64,000 nt of DNA from Cellulomonas humilata (GCF_030814415.1 NZ_JAUSVB010000003.1:496001-560000); one strand, 5' to 3'; positions 1 to 10,636 are shown, numbered from the stretch's first letter. Numbers and translations are program-made. Notes: generated from the sequence alone by a model not told the origin.

Positions 1-775
<775 letters not shown>

Positions 776-779
<4 letters not shown>

Positions 780-1342
780 ATCGAGGCGGACCAGCGGTGC
801 TCGGTGACGGTGCGTGTCGACCCGTCGGGCATCCGGCCCGAGACCAGCTCGCGGACCACGTCGTCGGGGCCGAGACCGGCGGACGACAGGAACTGCGCAC
901 GCGCGTCGTCCCCGTCCAGCACCCAGGTGTGCACCTGGTCGGCGCCGTCCTCGCGGAGCGTGTCGACGGCCGCGGCGAGCAGCCGCGAGCCGTGGCCCAC
1001 GCGCTGGTGCGCCGGCTCGACCTCGAGCGCGAGGATCGCACCGCCGGGGGCGTCGAACGGCCGGCTCTCCGGGGTCGGGACCGGGGCGACCGACACGACG
1101 CCGACGACGGTCGGACCGTCGCAGGCGACCAGCACGCGGTAGCCCGCCCCGGGCGGGGAGGAGACGGCCGACGCCCACTGCGCCTCGATCGCCGACGCGT
1201 CGAGCAGGTCCAGGGCGCCCTGGCCCAGGACCTCGACGTGGGACAGCTGCCACGCCTCGACCTGGATCCGGGCGATGGCGTGCTCGTCGCCGCGGATGGC
1301 GGGGCGGACCGAGACGTCGGCGTTCTCAGTGAACAGGGGCAC
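776..1342 (-). CDS. GNAT family N-acetyltransferase
   Basis: The product has 188 residues and starts with GTG. It is a single GNAT domain: the beta strand ILALEVEPAHQ followed by QRVGHGSRLL (about residues 105-123) is the acetyl-CoA pyrophosphate loop (motif A, Q/RxxGxG/A). An aromatic N-terminal helix (RIQVEAWQLSHVEVLG) resembles the first helices of the fold. The substrate is not predictable. The start overlaps the stop of the upstream UPF0114 gene by one base (TAGTG), so the two are probably co-transcribed and coupled. Convergent with the preceding gene. Confidence 0.85.
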
Positions 1343-1968
1343 TAGACAACGCTAACCGTCTCGCGCTGGTCGTCCGACGCCTTCGGCGGGTTCGTGACGG
1401 GCCCCCGAGCCTCGGCGACGACGGGTGCCGCCTTCGGCGGGTGCTTGGCCGAGATCTTGTCGATCCAGGCCAGGGCCACGGCGGACAGGATGAAGGCGAG
1501 GTGGATCGCGGTCTGCCACAGGAGCACCGCGTTGCCGTGCGGCTCCTCGAGGATGGCCTCGGCCCGGATGAAGCTGGCCAGCAGGTGGATCGACGAGATG
1601 CCGATGATCGACATCGCCAGCTTGGTCTTCAGCACGTTCGCGTTGACGTGCGAGAGCCACTCCGGCTGGTCGGGGTGGTCGTCGAGCTTGATCCGGGACA
1701 CGAACGTCTCGTACCCGCCGATGATCACCATGATCAGCAGGTTCGCGATCATCACGACGTCCACCAGCCCGAGCACGGCGAGCATGATCGCGGACTCGTC
1801 CATCCCGCCGTGGAAGAACACCTCGGAGAAGATGTGGCCGAGCTCGACCATGAACTGCCAGACGTAGATCGCCTGGGCGACGATCAGTCCGAGGTACAGG
1901 GGGACCTGGAGCCAGCGGGAGAAGAAGATCAACGAACCGAGCGAGCTGCGCTGGGCGGGAGTGGCCAC
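1342..1968 (-). CDS. UPF0114 / TIGR00645 (YqhA-like) integral membrane protein
   Basis: The product has 208 residues with an N-terminal hydrophobic hairpin (FFSRWLQVPLYLGLIVAQAI), a second pair of segments with VVMIANLLIMVIIGGYETFV, and a fourth near residue 150-170. The segments around NLLIMVIIGGYETFVS and LKTKLAMSIIGISSIHLL are typical of the UPF0114 family (E. coli YqhA). Function in the family is unknown. The C-terminal 30 residues are polar and not conserved. The start is GTG with a good Shine-Dalgarno (GGAGGA) at the right distance. It leads the small operon with the GNAT gene. Confidence 0.85.
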   Translation of the reverse strand: MATPAQRSSLGSLIFFSRWLQVPLYLGLIVAQAIYVWQFMVELGHIFSEVFFHGGMDESAIMLAVLGLVDVVMIANLLIMVIIGGYETFVSRIKLDDHPDQPEWLSHVNANVLKTKLAMSIIGISSIHLLASFIRAEAILEEPHGNAVLLWQTAIHLAFILSAVALAWIDKISAKHPPKAAPVVAEARGPVTNPPKASDDQRETVSVV

Positions 1969-2066
1969 GGGGTCCTCCGGAAAGTGGTGGTGCCGGGCGC
2001 GTCTGCAGCACCAGCGGGGCGTTCCGACACCCCAACGGCCGACGGCCGCCGATGGTGCCCACGATC

Positions 2067-2387
2067 TCAGGGCATGCCGAGTGCGCGGAGCACGGCCGCG
2101 GTGACGGCGGCGAGCAGGACGACGACGATGAACGGCGCGCGCAGGGCCAGCGCGATCGCGGCGACGACGAGCGCGGGCAGCCGGGCGTCGAGCACGAGCT
2201 CGTTCCCGCGGGTGGCGGTCTGCACCGCGACGAGCGCGGACAGCAGGGCGACCGTCACCAGGGCGGCGGTCCGTGCGACGCGCGGTTCGGCGAGCCAGTG
2301 CTTGGGCACCAGGTGGCCGGCGAGCTTGAGCGCGAAGACGACGGCGCTGGCCACGACCAGCGCGATCCAGGTGGCGACGGTGCTCAT
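2067..2387 (-). CDS. azlD: AzlD-family branched-chain amino acid export subunit
   Basis: The product has 106 residues with four hydrophobic stretches (about 5-24, 40-56, 68-85, 86-102). The pattern matches the small AzlD partner of AzlC/BrnFE exporters. The ATG start overlaps the azlC stop by 4 bases (ATGA), so synthesis is coupled to the large subunit. The family exports branched-chain amino acids and, in some members, methionine or analogues. The substrate here is inferred from the family only. The following 99 bases to the UPF0114 start hold no other gene. Confidence 0.88.
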   Translation of the reverse strand: MSTVATWIALVVASAVVFALKLAGHLVPKHWLAEPRVARTAALVTVALLSALVAVQTATRGNELVLDARLPALVVAAIALALRAPFIVVVLLAAVTAAVLRALGMP

Positions 2388-3076
2388 GCGACCGGTTCCC
2401 GTTGACGTGCGACGAGGCCCGCGACGATCGCGACCACGGCGGCCAGCAGTACCGGGATCCCCGCGGGGACCAGGGGAGTGAGCGCGAGGGCGACGACGAC
2501 CGCGCCGGCGGCCACCGTCTGCGCGAGGCGCGAGCCCGGGCCGGTGATCCGCGGCCAGACCAGACCGAGGAACGCCGCAGCCGCCGCGGCGTCGAGCCCG
2601 TACCTCGCCGGGTCGCCCATCCGGTCCCCGGCCACGGCGCCGACCAGCGTGAACAGGTTCCAGAGCGCGAACACGCCCACGCCGGTCCACCAGAAGCCGA
2701 GCTGGGCGGCGTGGGGCGCCTTGTGGGCGGTCGCGACCGCGGTCGACTCGTCGATGGTCAGCTGCGCGGCCAGCGGCCGACGCCAGCCGCGGGCGTCGAT
2801 GAGCGGCGCGACCTGCGGCCCGTAGAGCCCGTTGCGCACGCCGAGCAGGCCCGCGGTCGCGATGGCCGCGCCGGCGAGCCCACCTGCCCCGACGACCCCG
2901 ATGAACGCGAACTGCGAGCCGCCCGAGAACATCAGGAGGCTGAGCGCCATGGCCTGCGGGACGGTGAGCCCGGCGGCGACGGCGAGCGCGCCGAACGAGA
3001 CGCCGTACAGGCCCGTCGCCAGGGAGACCGAGACGGCCTGCCGGATGGCGGCCCGACCTTCGGCGTCCTGTGTCAC
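2384..3076 (-). CDS. azlC: AzlC-family branched-chain amino acid export large subunit
   Basis: The product has 230 residues from a GTG start. The N-terminal region [24 protein letters not shown] and the stretch [19 protein letters not shown] are signature regions of AzlC (BrnF) permeases. [12 protein letters not shown] is another conserved family segment. About seven hydrophobic segments are visible. It pairs with azlD downstream through an ATGA overlap. Upstream in-frame codons exist but carry antisense of the dehydrogenase gene, so the GTG is the only sensible start. No adjacent Lrp-type regulator, which often controls brnFE, is seen. Confidence 0.9.
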   Translation of the reverse strand: MTQDAEGRAAIRQAVSVSLATGLYGVSFGALAVAAGLTVPQAMALSLLMFSGGSQFAFIGVVGAGGLAGAAIATAGLLGVRNGLYGPQVAPLIDARGWRRPLAAQLTIDESTAVATAHKAPHAAQLGFWWTGVGVFALWNLFTLVGAVAGDRMGDPARYGLDAAAAAAFLGLVWPRITGPGSRLAQTVAAGAVVVALALTPLVPAGIPVLLAAVVAIVAGLVARQREPVA

Positions 3077-3105
3077 GCGGGCAACTGTGGCACAGCGTCC
3101 CAGGA

Positions 3106-4578
3106 CTAGATCGCGACGTACACGCTGTCGAGATACTCCTCGATGCCGGCCTCGCCGCCCTCGCGCCCCAGGCCCGAGGACTTCACGCCGCCGAACGGAG
3201 CGCTCGCGTCGGACACCAGCCCGCGGTTCACGCCGAGCATCCCGGTCTCCACCGACTCCGCCAGGCGCATCACGCGGGCGATGTCGCGGGTGTACGCGTA
3301 GGCCACGAGCCCGAACGGCGTCGAGTTCGCCAGGGCGACCCCCTCGTCCTCGGAGCCGAACGTCACCACCGGGGCGACGGGGCCGAAGGTCTCCTCCGTG
3401 ATCACGCGCAGGTCGGCGGAGACCCGGTCGAGGACGGTCGGCGCGTAGAAGTAGCCCGGGCGGTTCGGCCGGTCGCCGCCGATCCGGACGCGCGCGCCGG
3501 CGTCGACCGCCTCCGCGACGACCTCCTCGACCCGGTCGACCGCCGAGGACTCGATGAGCGGACCGACCGTGGTGCCCTCGTCGGCACCGTGCCCGACGAC
3601 CAGCTTGTCGAACGCCTCGGTCAGGCCGGCCGTGAACTCCTCCGCGACAGACGCGTGCACGAGGAACCGGTTGGCGGCGACGCACGTCTGGCCCGCGTTG
3701 CGCATCTTGGCCTGCACGGCGCCCTGCACCGCCGCCGGGATGTCGGCGTCCTCGAACACGAGGAACGGAGCGTTGCCGCCCAGCTCCATCGAGGTGCGCA
3801 GGATGTTGTCCGCCGACGCCTTGAGCAGCGCGGCGCCCACCTCGGTCGAGCCGGTGAACGACAGCTTGCGCAGCCGCGGGTCCGCCAGCAGGGGACCGGA
3901 GATGGTGCGCGCCGACGCCGACGGCACCACGTTGATGACGCCCGTCGGCAGGTCGCGGGCCTCGAGCTCCTCGCGGATGATCTCCGCGACGTACGCGGTG
4001 GTCAGCGGGGTCAGCTGGGCGGGCTTGATGACGACTGTGCACCCGGCGGCGAGGGCCGGGGCGACCTTGCGGGCGATCATCGCGATCGGGAAGTTCCACG
4101 GCGTGATGAGCAGCGCCGGACCGACGGGTCGGCGCAGGACCAGCTGGTGGTTGGCGCCGGAGGGCGCGCGACGGGCCAACCCCTCGAAGCGGACGGCCTG
4201 CTCGGAGTACCACCGGACGTAGTCCGCGCCGTAGGCGACCTCGGCCCGGGACTCGGCCAGGGGCTTGCCACCCTCGGCAGTGACCAGTGCGGCGATGTCC
4301 TCCGTGCGTGCGGTCAGCGTGTCGAAGACCGCCCGGAGCAGCTCGGCGCGCACGCGCGGTGCGGTCGCGCGCCACTGCGGGAACGCGTCGTGCGCTGCGG
4401 TCAGGGCGTCGAGGGCGTCCTGCTCACCGCCGTCGGCCACGTCGAAGAGCGTCTCGGTGGTCGCGGGGTCCGCGACCTCGAACGTCCGGCCCGTGCTCGC
4501 GGGGCGCCATGCCCCGTCGATCAGGACCCCGGTGGGGACGTGGGCAGCGACGGTGGGCGGCAGGGACGGCGGCGTCAT
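3106..4578 (-). CDS. gabD: NAD(P)-dependent aldehyde dehydrogenase, succinate-semialdehyde type
   Basis: The product has 490 residues. It is a full aldehyde dehydrogenase: the Rossmann domain has [20 protein letters not shown] (about 160-179) and FTGSTEVG (241-248). The general base lies in MELGGNAP (Glu265) and the catalytic thiol in GQTCVAANR (Cys299). SFTGSTEVG and the C-terminal [15 protein letters not shown] are typical of the GabD/succinate-semialdehyde subgroup, so oxidation of succinate semialdehyde to succinate is the likely reaction, though other small aldehydes are possible. A CATACT hexamer 7 bases before the ATG suggests a leaderless mRNA. Confidence 0.85.
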   Translation of the reverse strand: MTPPSLPPTVAAHVPTGVLIDGAWRPASTGRTFEVADPATTETLFDVADGGEQDALDALTAAHDAFPQWRATAPRVRAELLRAVFDTLTARTEDIAALVTAEGGKPLAESRAEVAYGADYVRWYSEQAVRFEGLARRAPSGANHQLVLRRPVGPALLITPWNFPIAMIARKVAPALAAGCTVVIKPAQLTPLTTAYVAEIIREELEARDLPTGVINVVPSASARTISGPLLADPRLRKLSFTGSTEVGAALLKASADNILRTSMELGGNAPFLVFEDADIPAAVQGAVQAKMRNAGQTCVAANRFLVHASVAEEFTAGLTEAFDKLVVGHGADEGTTVGPLIESSAVDRVEEVVAEAVDAGARVRIGGDRPNRPGYFYAPTVLDRVSADLRVITEETFGPVAPVVTFGSEDEGVALANSTPFGLVAYAYTRDIARVMRLAESVETGMLGVNRGLVSDASAPFGGVKSSGLGREGGEAGIEEYLDSVYVAI

Positions 4579-4585
4579 ACCGAGG

Positions 4586-4591
4586 AGTATG
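4586..4591 (-). promoter_or_regulatory. possible leaderless -10 element of gabD
   Basis: CATACT on the minus strand ends 7 bases before the ATG at 4578. The first base departs from TANNNT, so this is weaker than the others. Confidence 0.35.
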
Positions 4592-4649
4592 TCTCCCGAG
4601 CGGCTCCGACGCACGGACGGAACGGCACAGGGTTTCCGCACCTGCGACC

Positions 4650-4655
4650 TACCAT
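4650..4655 (+). promoter_or_regulatory. leaderless -10 element of thyA
   Basis: TACCAT ends 7 bases before the ATG at 4663. The hexamer overlaps the alternative ATG at 4654, which argues against that start. Confidence 0.5.
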
Positions 4656-4662
4656 GACGACC

Positions 4663-5472
4663 ATGACGGACCTGCGCGTGCCTTCGCCCTACGAGGACCT
4701 CCTCCGGCTCGTCCTCGAGACCGGCACCCCGAAGGCCGACCGCACGGGGACCGGGACGCGCAGCGTGTTCGGCCACCAGATGCGCTTCGACCTGTCGGCG
4801 GGCTTCCCGCTGGTCACGACGAAGCGCGTGCACCTGCGCTCGATCGTGCACGAGCTGCTGTGGTTCCTGCGGGGAGAGTCGAACGTCGCGTACCTGCACG
4901 AGAACAACGTGACCATCTGGGACGAGTGGGCGTCGCCCGACGGTGAGCTGGGTCCGGTGTACGGCGTGCAGTGGCGCAGCTGGCCGACGCCCGACGGCGG
5001 CCACATCGACCAGATCACCGAGCTGCTGGCCAACCTGCGCCGCGACCCCGACTCGCGCCGGCACATCGTGTCCGCGTGGAACGTCGCCGACATCCCCTCG
5101 ATGGCGCTCGCACCGTGCCACGCGTTCTTCCAGTTCTACGTCGCCGACGGCAGGCTCTCCTGCCAGCTGTACCAGCGGTCGGCGGACCTGTTCCTCGGGG
5201 TGCCGTTCAACATCGCCTCGTACGCGCTGCTGACCCACATGGTCGCCCAGCAGGTGGGCCTCGACGTCGGCGACTTCGTGTGGACCGGCGGGGACTGCCA
5301 CATCTACGACAACCACGTCGACCAGGTCCGCGAGCAGCTGAGCCGCACGCCGTACCCGGCACCGACCCTCGAGCTGCGCAAGGCCGACTCGCTGTTCGAC
5401 TACACGTTCGACGACGTGCAGGTGGTCGACTATCAGTACCACCCGGCCATCAAGGCCCCGGTGGCCGTGTGA
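4663..5472 (+). CDS. thyA: thymidylate synthase ThyA
   Basis: ThyA methylates dUMP to dTMP using methylene-tetrahydrofolate. The product (269 residues from this ATG) is close to E. coli ThyA throughout: DRTGTGT phosphate loop, [16 protein letters not shown], and the catalytic cysteine in [11 protein letters not shown] (Cys152 from this start), then [19 protein letters not shown] and the C-terminal APVAV. An in-frame ATG lies 9 bases upstream at 4654. I chose 4663 because TACCAT at 4650-4655 ends 7 bases before it, fitting a leaderless transcript, and no Shine-Dalgarno is present. The folA start overlaps the stop, matching the pathway: ThyA produces the dihydrofolate that FolA recycles. Confidence 0.95.
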   Translation: MTDLRVPSPYEDLLRLVLETGTPKADRTGTGTRSVFGHQMRFDLSAGFPLVTTKRVHLRSIVHELLWFLRGESNVAYLHENNVTIWDEWASPDGELGPVYGVQWRSWPTPDGGHIDQITELLANLRRDPDSRRHIVSAWNVADIPSMALAPCHAFFQFYVADGRLSCQLYQRSADLFLGVPFNIASYALLTHMVAQQVGLDVGDFVWTGGDCHIYDNHVDQVREQLSRTPYPAPTLELRKADSLFDYTFDDVQVVDYQYHPAIKAPVAV

Positions 5473-5969
5473 GCCTGGCGCTCGTCTGGGCCCAGACCCC
5501 CACCGGGATCATCGGGCGCGACGGCACGCTGCCGTGGCACGTCCCGGAGGACATGGCCCACTTCCGCGACCTCACGCGCGGGCACCCCGTGATCATGGGG
5601 CGCGCCACGTGGGCGTCGCTGCCGTCGCGGTTCCGGCCGCTGCCCGGCCGCGACAACATCGTGCTGACCCGGAGCCCCGAGTTCGAGGCCGCGGGCGCGC
5701 TCGTCGTGCACGGGATCGACGAGGCGCTCCGGCTGGTCGGCGACCGCGACGCCTGGGTCATCGGCGGGGGAGAGGTCTACCGGGCCCTGCTTCCCCTCGC
5801 GCACCGCGTCGAGGTCACCGTCGTGTCCCTCGACGTGGGCGGTGACACCCGAGCCCCGTCCCTGGACAAGAGATCCTGGCGGCGCGCCGGCGCCGATCCC
5901 GACCACGGCTGGCACGTCTCGTCGGCCGGCGGCACGCGGTACCGGTTCGAGACGTACCTGCGCGCCTGA
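5469..5969 (+). CDS. folA: dihydrofolate reductase
   Basis: The product has 166 residues, usual for bacterial DHFR, and begins with a GTG overlapping the thyA stop by 4 bases. It reduces dihydrofolate to tetrahydrofolate with NADPH. Visible hallmarks are the substrate loop [19 protein letters not shown] (Asp of the PED segment is the catalytic acid), the NADPH-binding [15 protein letters not shown], and the [13 protein letters not shown] strand-turn. The overlap with thyA couples production and recycling of the folate cofactor. Confidence 0.95.
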   Translation: MSLALVWAQTPTGIIGRDGTLPWHVPEDMAHFRDLTRGHPVIMGRATWASLPSRFRPLPGRDNIVLTRSPEFEAAGALVVHGIDEALRLVGDRDAWVIGGGEVYRALLPLAHRVEVTVVSLDVGGDTRAPSLDKRSWRRAGADPDHGWHVSSAGGTRYRFETYLRA

Positions 5970-6007
5970 GGGGCGGAACCCCACGACGTCGGGCGCGCGC
6001 GGGGCGG

Positions 6008-6013
6008 TACCGT
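6008..6013 (+). promoter_or_regulatory. leaderless -10 element of dapA
   Basis: TACCGT ends 7 bases before the ATG at 6021 and overlaps the alternative GTG at 6012. Confidence 0.5.
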
Positions 6014-6020
6014 GGGCCCC

Positions 6021-6938
6021 ATGCCGCGCACCTCCACGCCCGCCCGCCCGTTCGGGTCCGTGCTCACCGCGATGGTCACGCCGATGACGGCGGACGGCGC
6101 GGTCGATCTCGCCGGAGCCGTACAGCTGGCGAAGCACCTCGTGGACCACGGCAACGACGGGCTCGTGCTCAACGGCACCACAGGCGAGGCGTCGACGACG
6201 CACGCACCCGAGAAGGCGGAGCTCGTCCGGGCCGTCGTCGAGGCCGTCGGCGACCGTGCCTCCGTCATCGCCGGCGCTGGGTCCAACGACACCGCGCACG
6301 CCGTCCGCATGGCGGAGCAGGCGGCCGAGGCCGGAGCGCACGGCCTGCTCGTCGTCAGCCCGTACTACTCGCGCCCCTCGCAGGACGGCGTCCGCCGGCA
6401 CGTCGAGGCCGTCGCCGACGCCACGGACCTGCCTGTGATGCTCTACGACGTCCCCGGCCGCACGGCCGTCCGCTTCGCACCGGCGACCATCGCCGCGCTC
6501 GCGGGCCACGACCGGGTCGTCGCCATGAAGGACGCCGGCGGCGACACCTACGCGGCGGCCAAGTCGATCACCGAGACCGGCCTCGCCTGGTACTCCGGCG
6601 ACGACAGCGCCCTGCTGAGCCTGCTGGCGCACGGTGCCGTCGGCATCGTCAGCGTCTCCGGCCACGTCGTGGGCCGCCAGCTCGCCGAGGTCGTCGCGGC
6701 GTTCGACGCCGGCGACCACACGGCGGCCCTCCAGACCTTCCGATCGATCATGCCCGCGATCGACGCACTCAACGGTGCCGGCTTCCAGGCCGTCGCCGCG
6801 AAGGCCGCGCTCCAGGTGCTGGGCGTCCTGCCCGAGCGCTCGGTGCGCCTCCCGCTCGTCCCCGCGACCGACGACGAGCTCGCGCTGATCCGCGACGGCC
6901 TGCGGGCCGCCGGGCTGCTCGACGTCGTCGTGCGCTGA
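6021..6938 (+). CDS. dapA: 4-hydroxy-tetrahydrodipicolinate synthase
   Basis: DapA condenses pyruvate and aspartate semialdehyde at the start of the diaminopimelate branch. The product has 305 residues. Motifs are all present: NGTTGE (51-56, with the Thr pair of the proton relay), SPYYSRP (113-119), YDVPGRT with Tyr142, and the Schiff-base lysine in VVAMKDAGG (Lys170). TACCGT ends 7 bases before the ATG, so a leaderless transcript is likely. A GTG 9 bases upstream is in frame but fits less well. It is followed by rnj after 16 bases, the same order as in mycobacteria. Confidence 0.95.
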   Translation: MPRTSTPARPFGSVLTAMVTPMTADGAVDLAGAVQLAKHLVDHGNDGLVLNGTTGEASTTHAPEKAELVRAVVEAVGDRASVIAGAGSNDTAHAVRMAEQAAEAGAHGLLVVSPYYSRPSQDGVRRHVEAVADATDLPVMLYDVPGRTAVRFAPATIAALAGHDRVVAMKDAGGDTYAAAKSITETGLAWYSGDDSALLSLLAHGAVGIVSVSGHVVGRQLAEVVAAFDAGDHTAALQTFRSIMPAIDALNGAGFQAVAAKAALQVLGVLPERSVRLPLVPATDDELALIRDGLRAAGLLDVVVR

Positions 6939-6954
6939 TCCCACCAGGAGTCAC

Positions 6955-8640
6955 ATGAGTCACCCGCACCCCGAGCTCACCCTGCCGCCGGCACTGCCCG
7001 ACGGCGCCCTGCGCGTCGTCGCACTGGGTGGGCTCGGAGAGGTCGGCCGCAACATGGCCGTCCTCGAGCACGCCGGACGTCTGCTCGTCATCGACTGCGG
7101 CGTCCTGTTCCCCGAGGACCACCAGCCCGGCGTCGACCTGATCCTCCCCGACTTCGAGTACATCAAGGACCGGCTCGACGACATCGAGGCGATCATCCTC
7201 ACGCACGGCCACGAGGACCACATCGGCGCCGTCCCGTACCTGCTGCGGCTGCGCAAGAACATCCCGCTGGTGGGCTCCAAGCTGACGCTCGCGTTCATCG
7301 AGGCGAAGCTCAAGGAGCACCGCATCCAGCCCGTGACGCGCGAGGTGCGCGAGGGGCAGACCGCCACGTTCGGCGGGTTCGAGTGCGAGTTCGTCGCCGT
7401 GAACCACTCCATCCCCGACGCGCTCGCGGTGGCCGTGCACACTGCCGCCGGCACCGTGCTGCACACCGGCGACTTCAAGATGGACCAGCTGCCGCTCGAC
7501 GGCCGGATCACCGACCTGCGGGCGTTCGCGCGTCTCGGCGAGCGCGGGGTCGACCTGTTCATGGTCGACTCCACCAACGCCGAGGTGCCCGGGTTCGTGG
7601 CCCAGGAGCGGGGGATCGGTCCCGTCCTGGACCAGGTCTTCGCCGACTCGACCAAGCGGATCATCGTCGCGTCGTTCGCGTCGCACGTGCACCGGGTCCA
7701 GCAGGTGCTCGACGCGGCCTACACGCACCAGCGTCGCGTCGCGCTCGTCGGCCGCTCGATGGTCCGCAACATGGGCATCGCCGCCGACCTCGGCTACCTC
7801 AAGGTGCCCGACGGCGTGCTGATCGACCTCAAGCAGGTCGACACCCTGCGCGACGACGAGATCGTGCTCATGTGCACCGGCTCCCAGGGCGAGCCGATGG
7901 CGGCGCTGTCCCGGATCGCCAACAACGACCACAAGGTCTCCGTCGGCCCCGGCGACACCGTGATCATGGCGTCGTCGCTGATCCCCGGGAACGAGAACGC
8001 CGTCTTCCGCGTGATCAACGGCCTGACCCGGCTCGGCGCCCGCGTCGTGCACTCCGGCAACGCCAAGGTGCACGTCTCCGGCCACGCCAGCGCCGGCGAG
8101 CTCCTGTACTGCTACAACATCCTCAAGCCGCGCAACGTCATGCCCGTGCACGGCGAGATCCGGCACCTCGTGGCCAACGCGGCGCTCGCGGTGCAGACCG
8201 GCATCCCCGCCGACCGCGTGGTCCTCGCCGAGGACGGCGTGGTGGTCGACCTGATCGACGGCCGCGCGCGGATCGTCGGCGCCGTGCCCTGCGGGTACGT
8301 GTACGTCGACGGGTCCAGCGTCGGGGAGATCACCGAGGTCGAGCTCAAGGACCGCCGGATCCTCGGCGACGAGGGCTTCATCTCGATCTTCGCGGTGGTC
8401 AGCTCCGCCGACGGCAAGGTGCTCGCCGGGCCGCAGATCCACGCGCGCGGGTTCGCCGAGCAGGACGCCGTGTTCGACGACATCCTCCCGGAGCTCACCG
8501 CTGCGCTGGAGGAGTCGGCCCGCAACGGCAACTCTGACGCGCACGTCCTCCAGCAGGTCATGCGCCGCGTCGTCGGGCGGTGGGTGTCCAACCGCCTGCG
8601 CCGTCGGCCGATGATCATCCCCGTGGTCGTCGAGGCCTGA
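6955..8640 (+). CDS. rnj: ribonuclease J
   Basis: RNase J is a dual 5'-3' exo- and endoribonuclease of the metallo-beta-lactamase/beta-CASP fold that matures rRNA and degrades mRNA. The product has 561 residues, the usual length. The metal site is complete: HGHEDHIG (His84, His86, Asp88, His89), HTGDFKMD and the beta-CASP segment with GNAKVHVSGHAS. PVHGEIRHLVANA is typical of the RNase J subgroup. The start has a good AGGAG. The gene sits in an apparent operon with dapA, and a terminator-like hairpin follows at 8656-8686. Confidence 0.95.
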   Translation: MSHPHPELTLPPALPDGALRVVALGGLGEVGRNMAVLEHAGRLLVIDCGVLFPEDHQPGVDLILPDFEYIKDRLDDIEAIILTHGHEDHIGAVPYLLRLRKNIPLVGSKLTLAFIEAKLKEHRIQPVTREVREGQTATFGGFECEFVAVNHSIPDALAVAVHTAAGTVLHTGDFKMDQLPLDGRITDLRAFARLGERGVDLFMVDSTNAEVPGFVAQERGIGPVLDQVFADSTKRIIVASFASHVHRVQQVLDAAYTHQRRVALVGRSMVRNMGIAADLGYLKVPDGVLIDLKQVDTLRDDEIVLMCTGSQGEPMAALSRIANNDHKVSVGPGDTVIMASSLIPGNENAVFRVINGLTRLGARVVHSGNAKVHVSGHASAGELLYCYNILKPRNVMPVHGEIRHLVANAALAVQTGIPADRVVLAEDGVVVDLIDGRARIVGAVPCGYVYVDGSSVGEITEVELKDRRILGDEGFISIFAVVSSADGKVLAGPQIHARGFAEQDAVFDDILPELTAALEESARNGNSDAHVLQQVMRRVVGRWVSNRLRRRPMIIPVVVEA

Positions 8641-8655
8641 CCCGTCCCGACCGTT

Positions 8656-8686
8656 CGGCCCCGTCCTGCCACGCAGGGTGGGGCCG
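8656..8686. terminator. intrinsic-terminator-like hairpin between rnj and the EamA gene
   Basis: A 14-bp stem (two G-T pairs) closes a 3-base loop: CGGCCCC pairs with GGGGCCG outside and CCTGC with GCAGG inside. It lies 16 bases after the rnj stop and 8 bases before the end of the convergent EamA gene, so it can serve both strands. It is followed by TCGTTCGT rather than a clean T run, as usual in high-GC actinobacteria. Confidence 0.7.
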
Positions 8687-8693
8687 TCGTTCG

Positions 8694-9617
8694 TCAGGTG
8701 GGGGTGACTCTGACCTCGTCGGCTGTCGGGACGTCCTCGGTGGTCGGCGCCGCATCGTCGACGTCACGCGTGCGCCGGGAGGCAGCCGCCGAGCCGATCA
8801 GGATGAGCGCGGTCGCGGCGAGCACGGTGACCGTGATGACCTCGTCGAGCACCAGCGCGCCCAGAGCCACCGCGACGACCGGGTTGAGGTAGGCGACGAG
8901 GGTGGACCGCGCGGCGCCGACCTCGACGATCAGCCGGAAGAACAGCACGAACGCCAGCGCGGTGCAGAGCGCGCCGAGCCCCACGAGGGCCAGCACGGCG
9001 TCCACGGGCGGCCACGGGTGCGGACCCGTCACGAGCACGACGGGTGCGTACGCGAGCGCCGTGATGCCGAGGCAGGTGGCGGTCAGCGGGATGGCGGGCA
9101 CGTCACGCAGCGCGCGGTCCGCGATGATCGGCGCGGCCGCGTACCCGAGGGCCGCGAGGAGCACCTGGGCGACGGCCCACGGGTCCCCACCGGCCGCCCC
9201 CGGTCCGAGCAGCAGCGCCACGCCGCCGAGGCCGACGAGCAGGCCGACCCAGCGCACGAACGCCACGGGACGTCGGTCGCCCACGAGCCGGCCGAGGATC
9301 ACCGCGGCGATCGGCACGGTCGCGACGAGCAGTCCTGTGGTCGAGCTGGACAGCGTGCGCTCGGCGTTCGACAGCAGGATCCACGGCAGGACGATCTCGA
9401 GCACCGCGAACCCCAATACAGCCGGCCAGTGTCCGCGCAGCACCCGCAGGCCCCCTCCGCGCAGCGCGAAGGGCAGGAGCAGCAGGGCTCCGAGCGCGGT
9501 CCGCACGAACACGACCATGACGGGCGTGACGTCCGTGACGGCGATCTTGATGAGCAGGTACGGGATGCCCCAGATGACTCCGACGGCGACCAGGAGGATC
9601 CAGCCGCGGCGGCTCAC
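8694..9617 (-). CDS. EamA-family (DMT) transporter
   Basis: The product has 307 residues with ten predicted hydrophobic segments arranged as two EamA repeats. The first begins ILLVAVGVIWGIPYLLIKIAV and the second near LLAALGYAAAPIIADRAL. DMT carriers usually export amino acids, metabolites or drugs. No substrate can be read from the sequence. The GTG start overlaps the stop of the GlxA-type regulator by 4 bases, so the regulator and transporter are made together, which suggests the regulator controls this export function. The C-terminal 35 residues are charged and probably cytosolic. Confidence 0.88.
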   Translation of the reverse strand: MSRRGWILLVAVGVIWGIPYLLIKIAVTDVTPVMVVFVRTALGALLLLPFALRGGGLRVLRGHWPAVLGFAVLEIVLPWILLSNAERTLSSSTTGLLVATVPIAAVILGRLVGDRRPVAFVRWVGLLVGLGGVALLLGPGAAGGDPWAVAQVLLAALGYAAAPIIADRALRDVPAIPLTATCLGITALAYAPVVLVTGPHPWPPVDAVLALVGLGALCTALAFVLFFRLIVEVGAARSTLVAYLNPVVAVALGALVLDEVITVTVLAATALILIGSAAASRRTRDVDDAAPTTEDVPTADEVRVTPT

Positions 9618-10630
9618 GAGGGCGCCGCGAGAGAACGAGAACGCATACCGCCCACCGTAGGACCGGCCACCGACATCATTGACGGGGCCGTGCGGAACGC
9701 CGCCCGGTGCTGGCGCGGGCTGGTGCGGAACTCGCGCGCGAAGTGCTGGCGCAGCGCCGCCGACGACCCAAACCCGGCCGACGCAGCCACCTGCTCGACG
9801 GGCGCGTCGGTCGACTCCAGCAGCACCCGGGCACGCACCAGTCGCTGCCGCAGGAGCCACTGCGACGGGCTCGCGCCGGTGCGGGCACGGAACTGGCGGG
9901 TGAACGTCCGCCGCGACAGGTGCACGCTCTGCGCCCAGGTGTCGAGGTCCAGCGGCGCGTCCAGCCGGGCGGTCGCCCAGCCCATCGCGACCTCGACCGG
10001 GTCCGCCGACGGAGTGGGGGCCACCGGCGCGGGGATGTACTGCGCCTGGCTCCCGTCCCGGTGGGGTGCCAGCACGAGCGCCCGTGCCACGTCGGCGGCG
10101 AACGCGGCGCCGTGGTCGGTGCGCACGACGTGCAGGCAGCAGTCGAGGGCGGCCGCGACCCCGGCCGAGGTGACGACGTCGCCGAGGTCGCACCACAGCA
10201 CGTCGGACCGCACGGTCGCCGACGGGTGCCGTCGGGCGAGCTCGGGCGCGGCGGACCAGTGCGTCGCCACCTCGCGGCCGTCGACGAGCCCGGCCGCGGC
10301 GACCACGAACGACCCCAGGCAGAGCCCGACCACGCGGGCGCCACGGTCGTGCGCGACGCGCACCGCGGTCAGCAGGGCGTCGGACGGGGCACGCTCGACG
10401 AGCCAGCTGGGGATCACCACGGTCTGCGCGTCGGCGAGCGCGTCGAGCCCGCGCGCGACGAGCAGGTCATAGCCGGCGTCGGTGGCCAGTGCGCCGGGCT
10501 CCTCGGTGCAGACGGTGACGCGGTAGCGGGGGGTCGGTGCGCTGCGCGAGCGTGCCGCGAAGACTGTGGAGGGCACGGAGAGGTGGAACGGGCTGATCCT
10601 GGGGAACGCGACGACGGCAACCTCGTGCAT
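9614..10630 (-). CDS. GlxA-family transcriptional regulator (DJ-1/PfpI plus AraC)
   Basis: The product has 338 residues. Residues about 1-180 form a DJ-1/PfpI class I amidotransferase-like domain, with a cysteine at the nucleophile elbow position in VVGLCLGSFVVAAAGLVDG. Residues about 215-315 are two helix-turn-helix motifs of the AraC family (LDTWAQSVHLSRRTFTRQF and PVEQVAASAGFGSSAALRQHF). Such proteins sense a small ligand through the DJ-1-like domain. TAGGAT ends 6 bases before the ATG, indicating leaderless expression. The stop overlaps the EamA transporter start, the most likely target. Confidence 0.9.
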   Translation of the reverse strand: MHEVAVVAFPRISPFHLSVPSTVFAARSRSAPTPRYRVTVCTEEPGALATDAGYDLLVARGLDALADAQTVVIPSWLVERAPSDALLTAVRVAHDRGARVVGLCLGSFVVAAAGLVDGREVATHWSAAPELARRHPSATVRSDVLWCDLGDVVTSAGVAAALDCCLHVVRTDHGAAFAADVARALVLAPHRDGSQAQYIPAPVAPTPSADPVEVAMGWATARLDAPLDLDTWAQSVHLSRRTFTRQFRARTGASPSQWLLRQRLVRARVLLESTDAPVEQVAASAGFGSSAALRQHFAREFRTSPRQHRAAFRTAPSMMSVAGPTVGGMRSRSLAAPS

Positions 10631-10636
10631 GGCCCG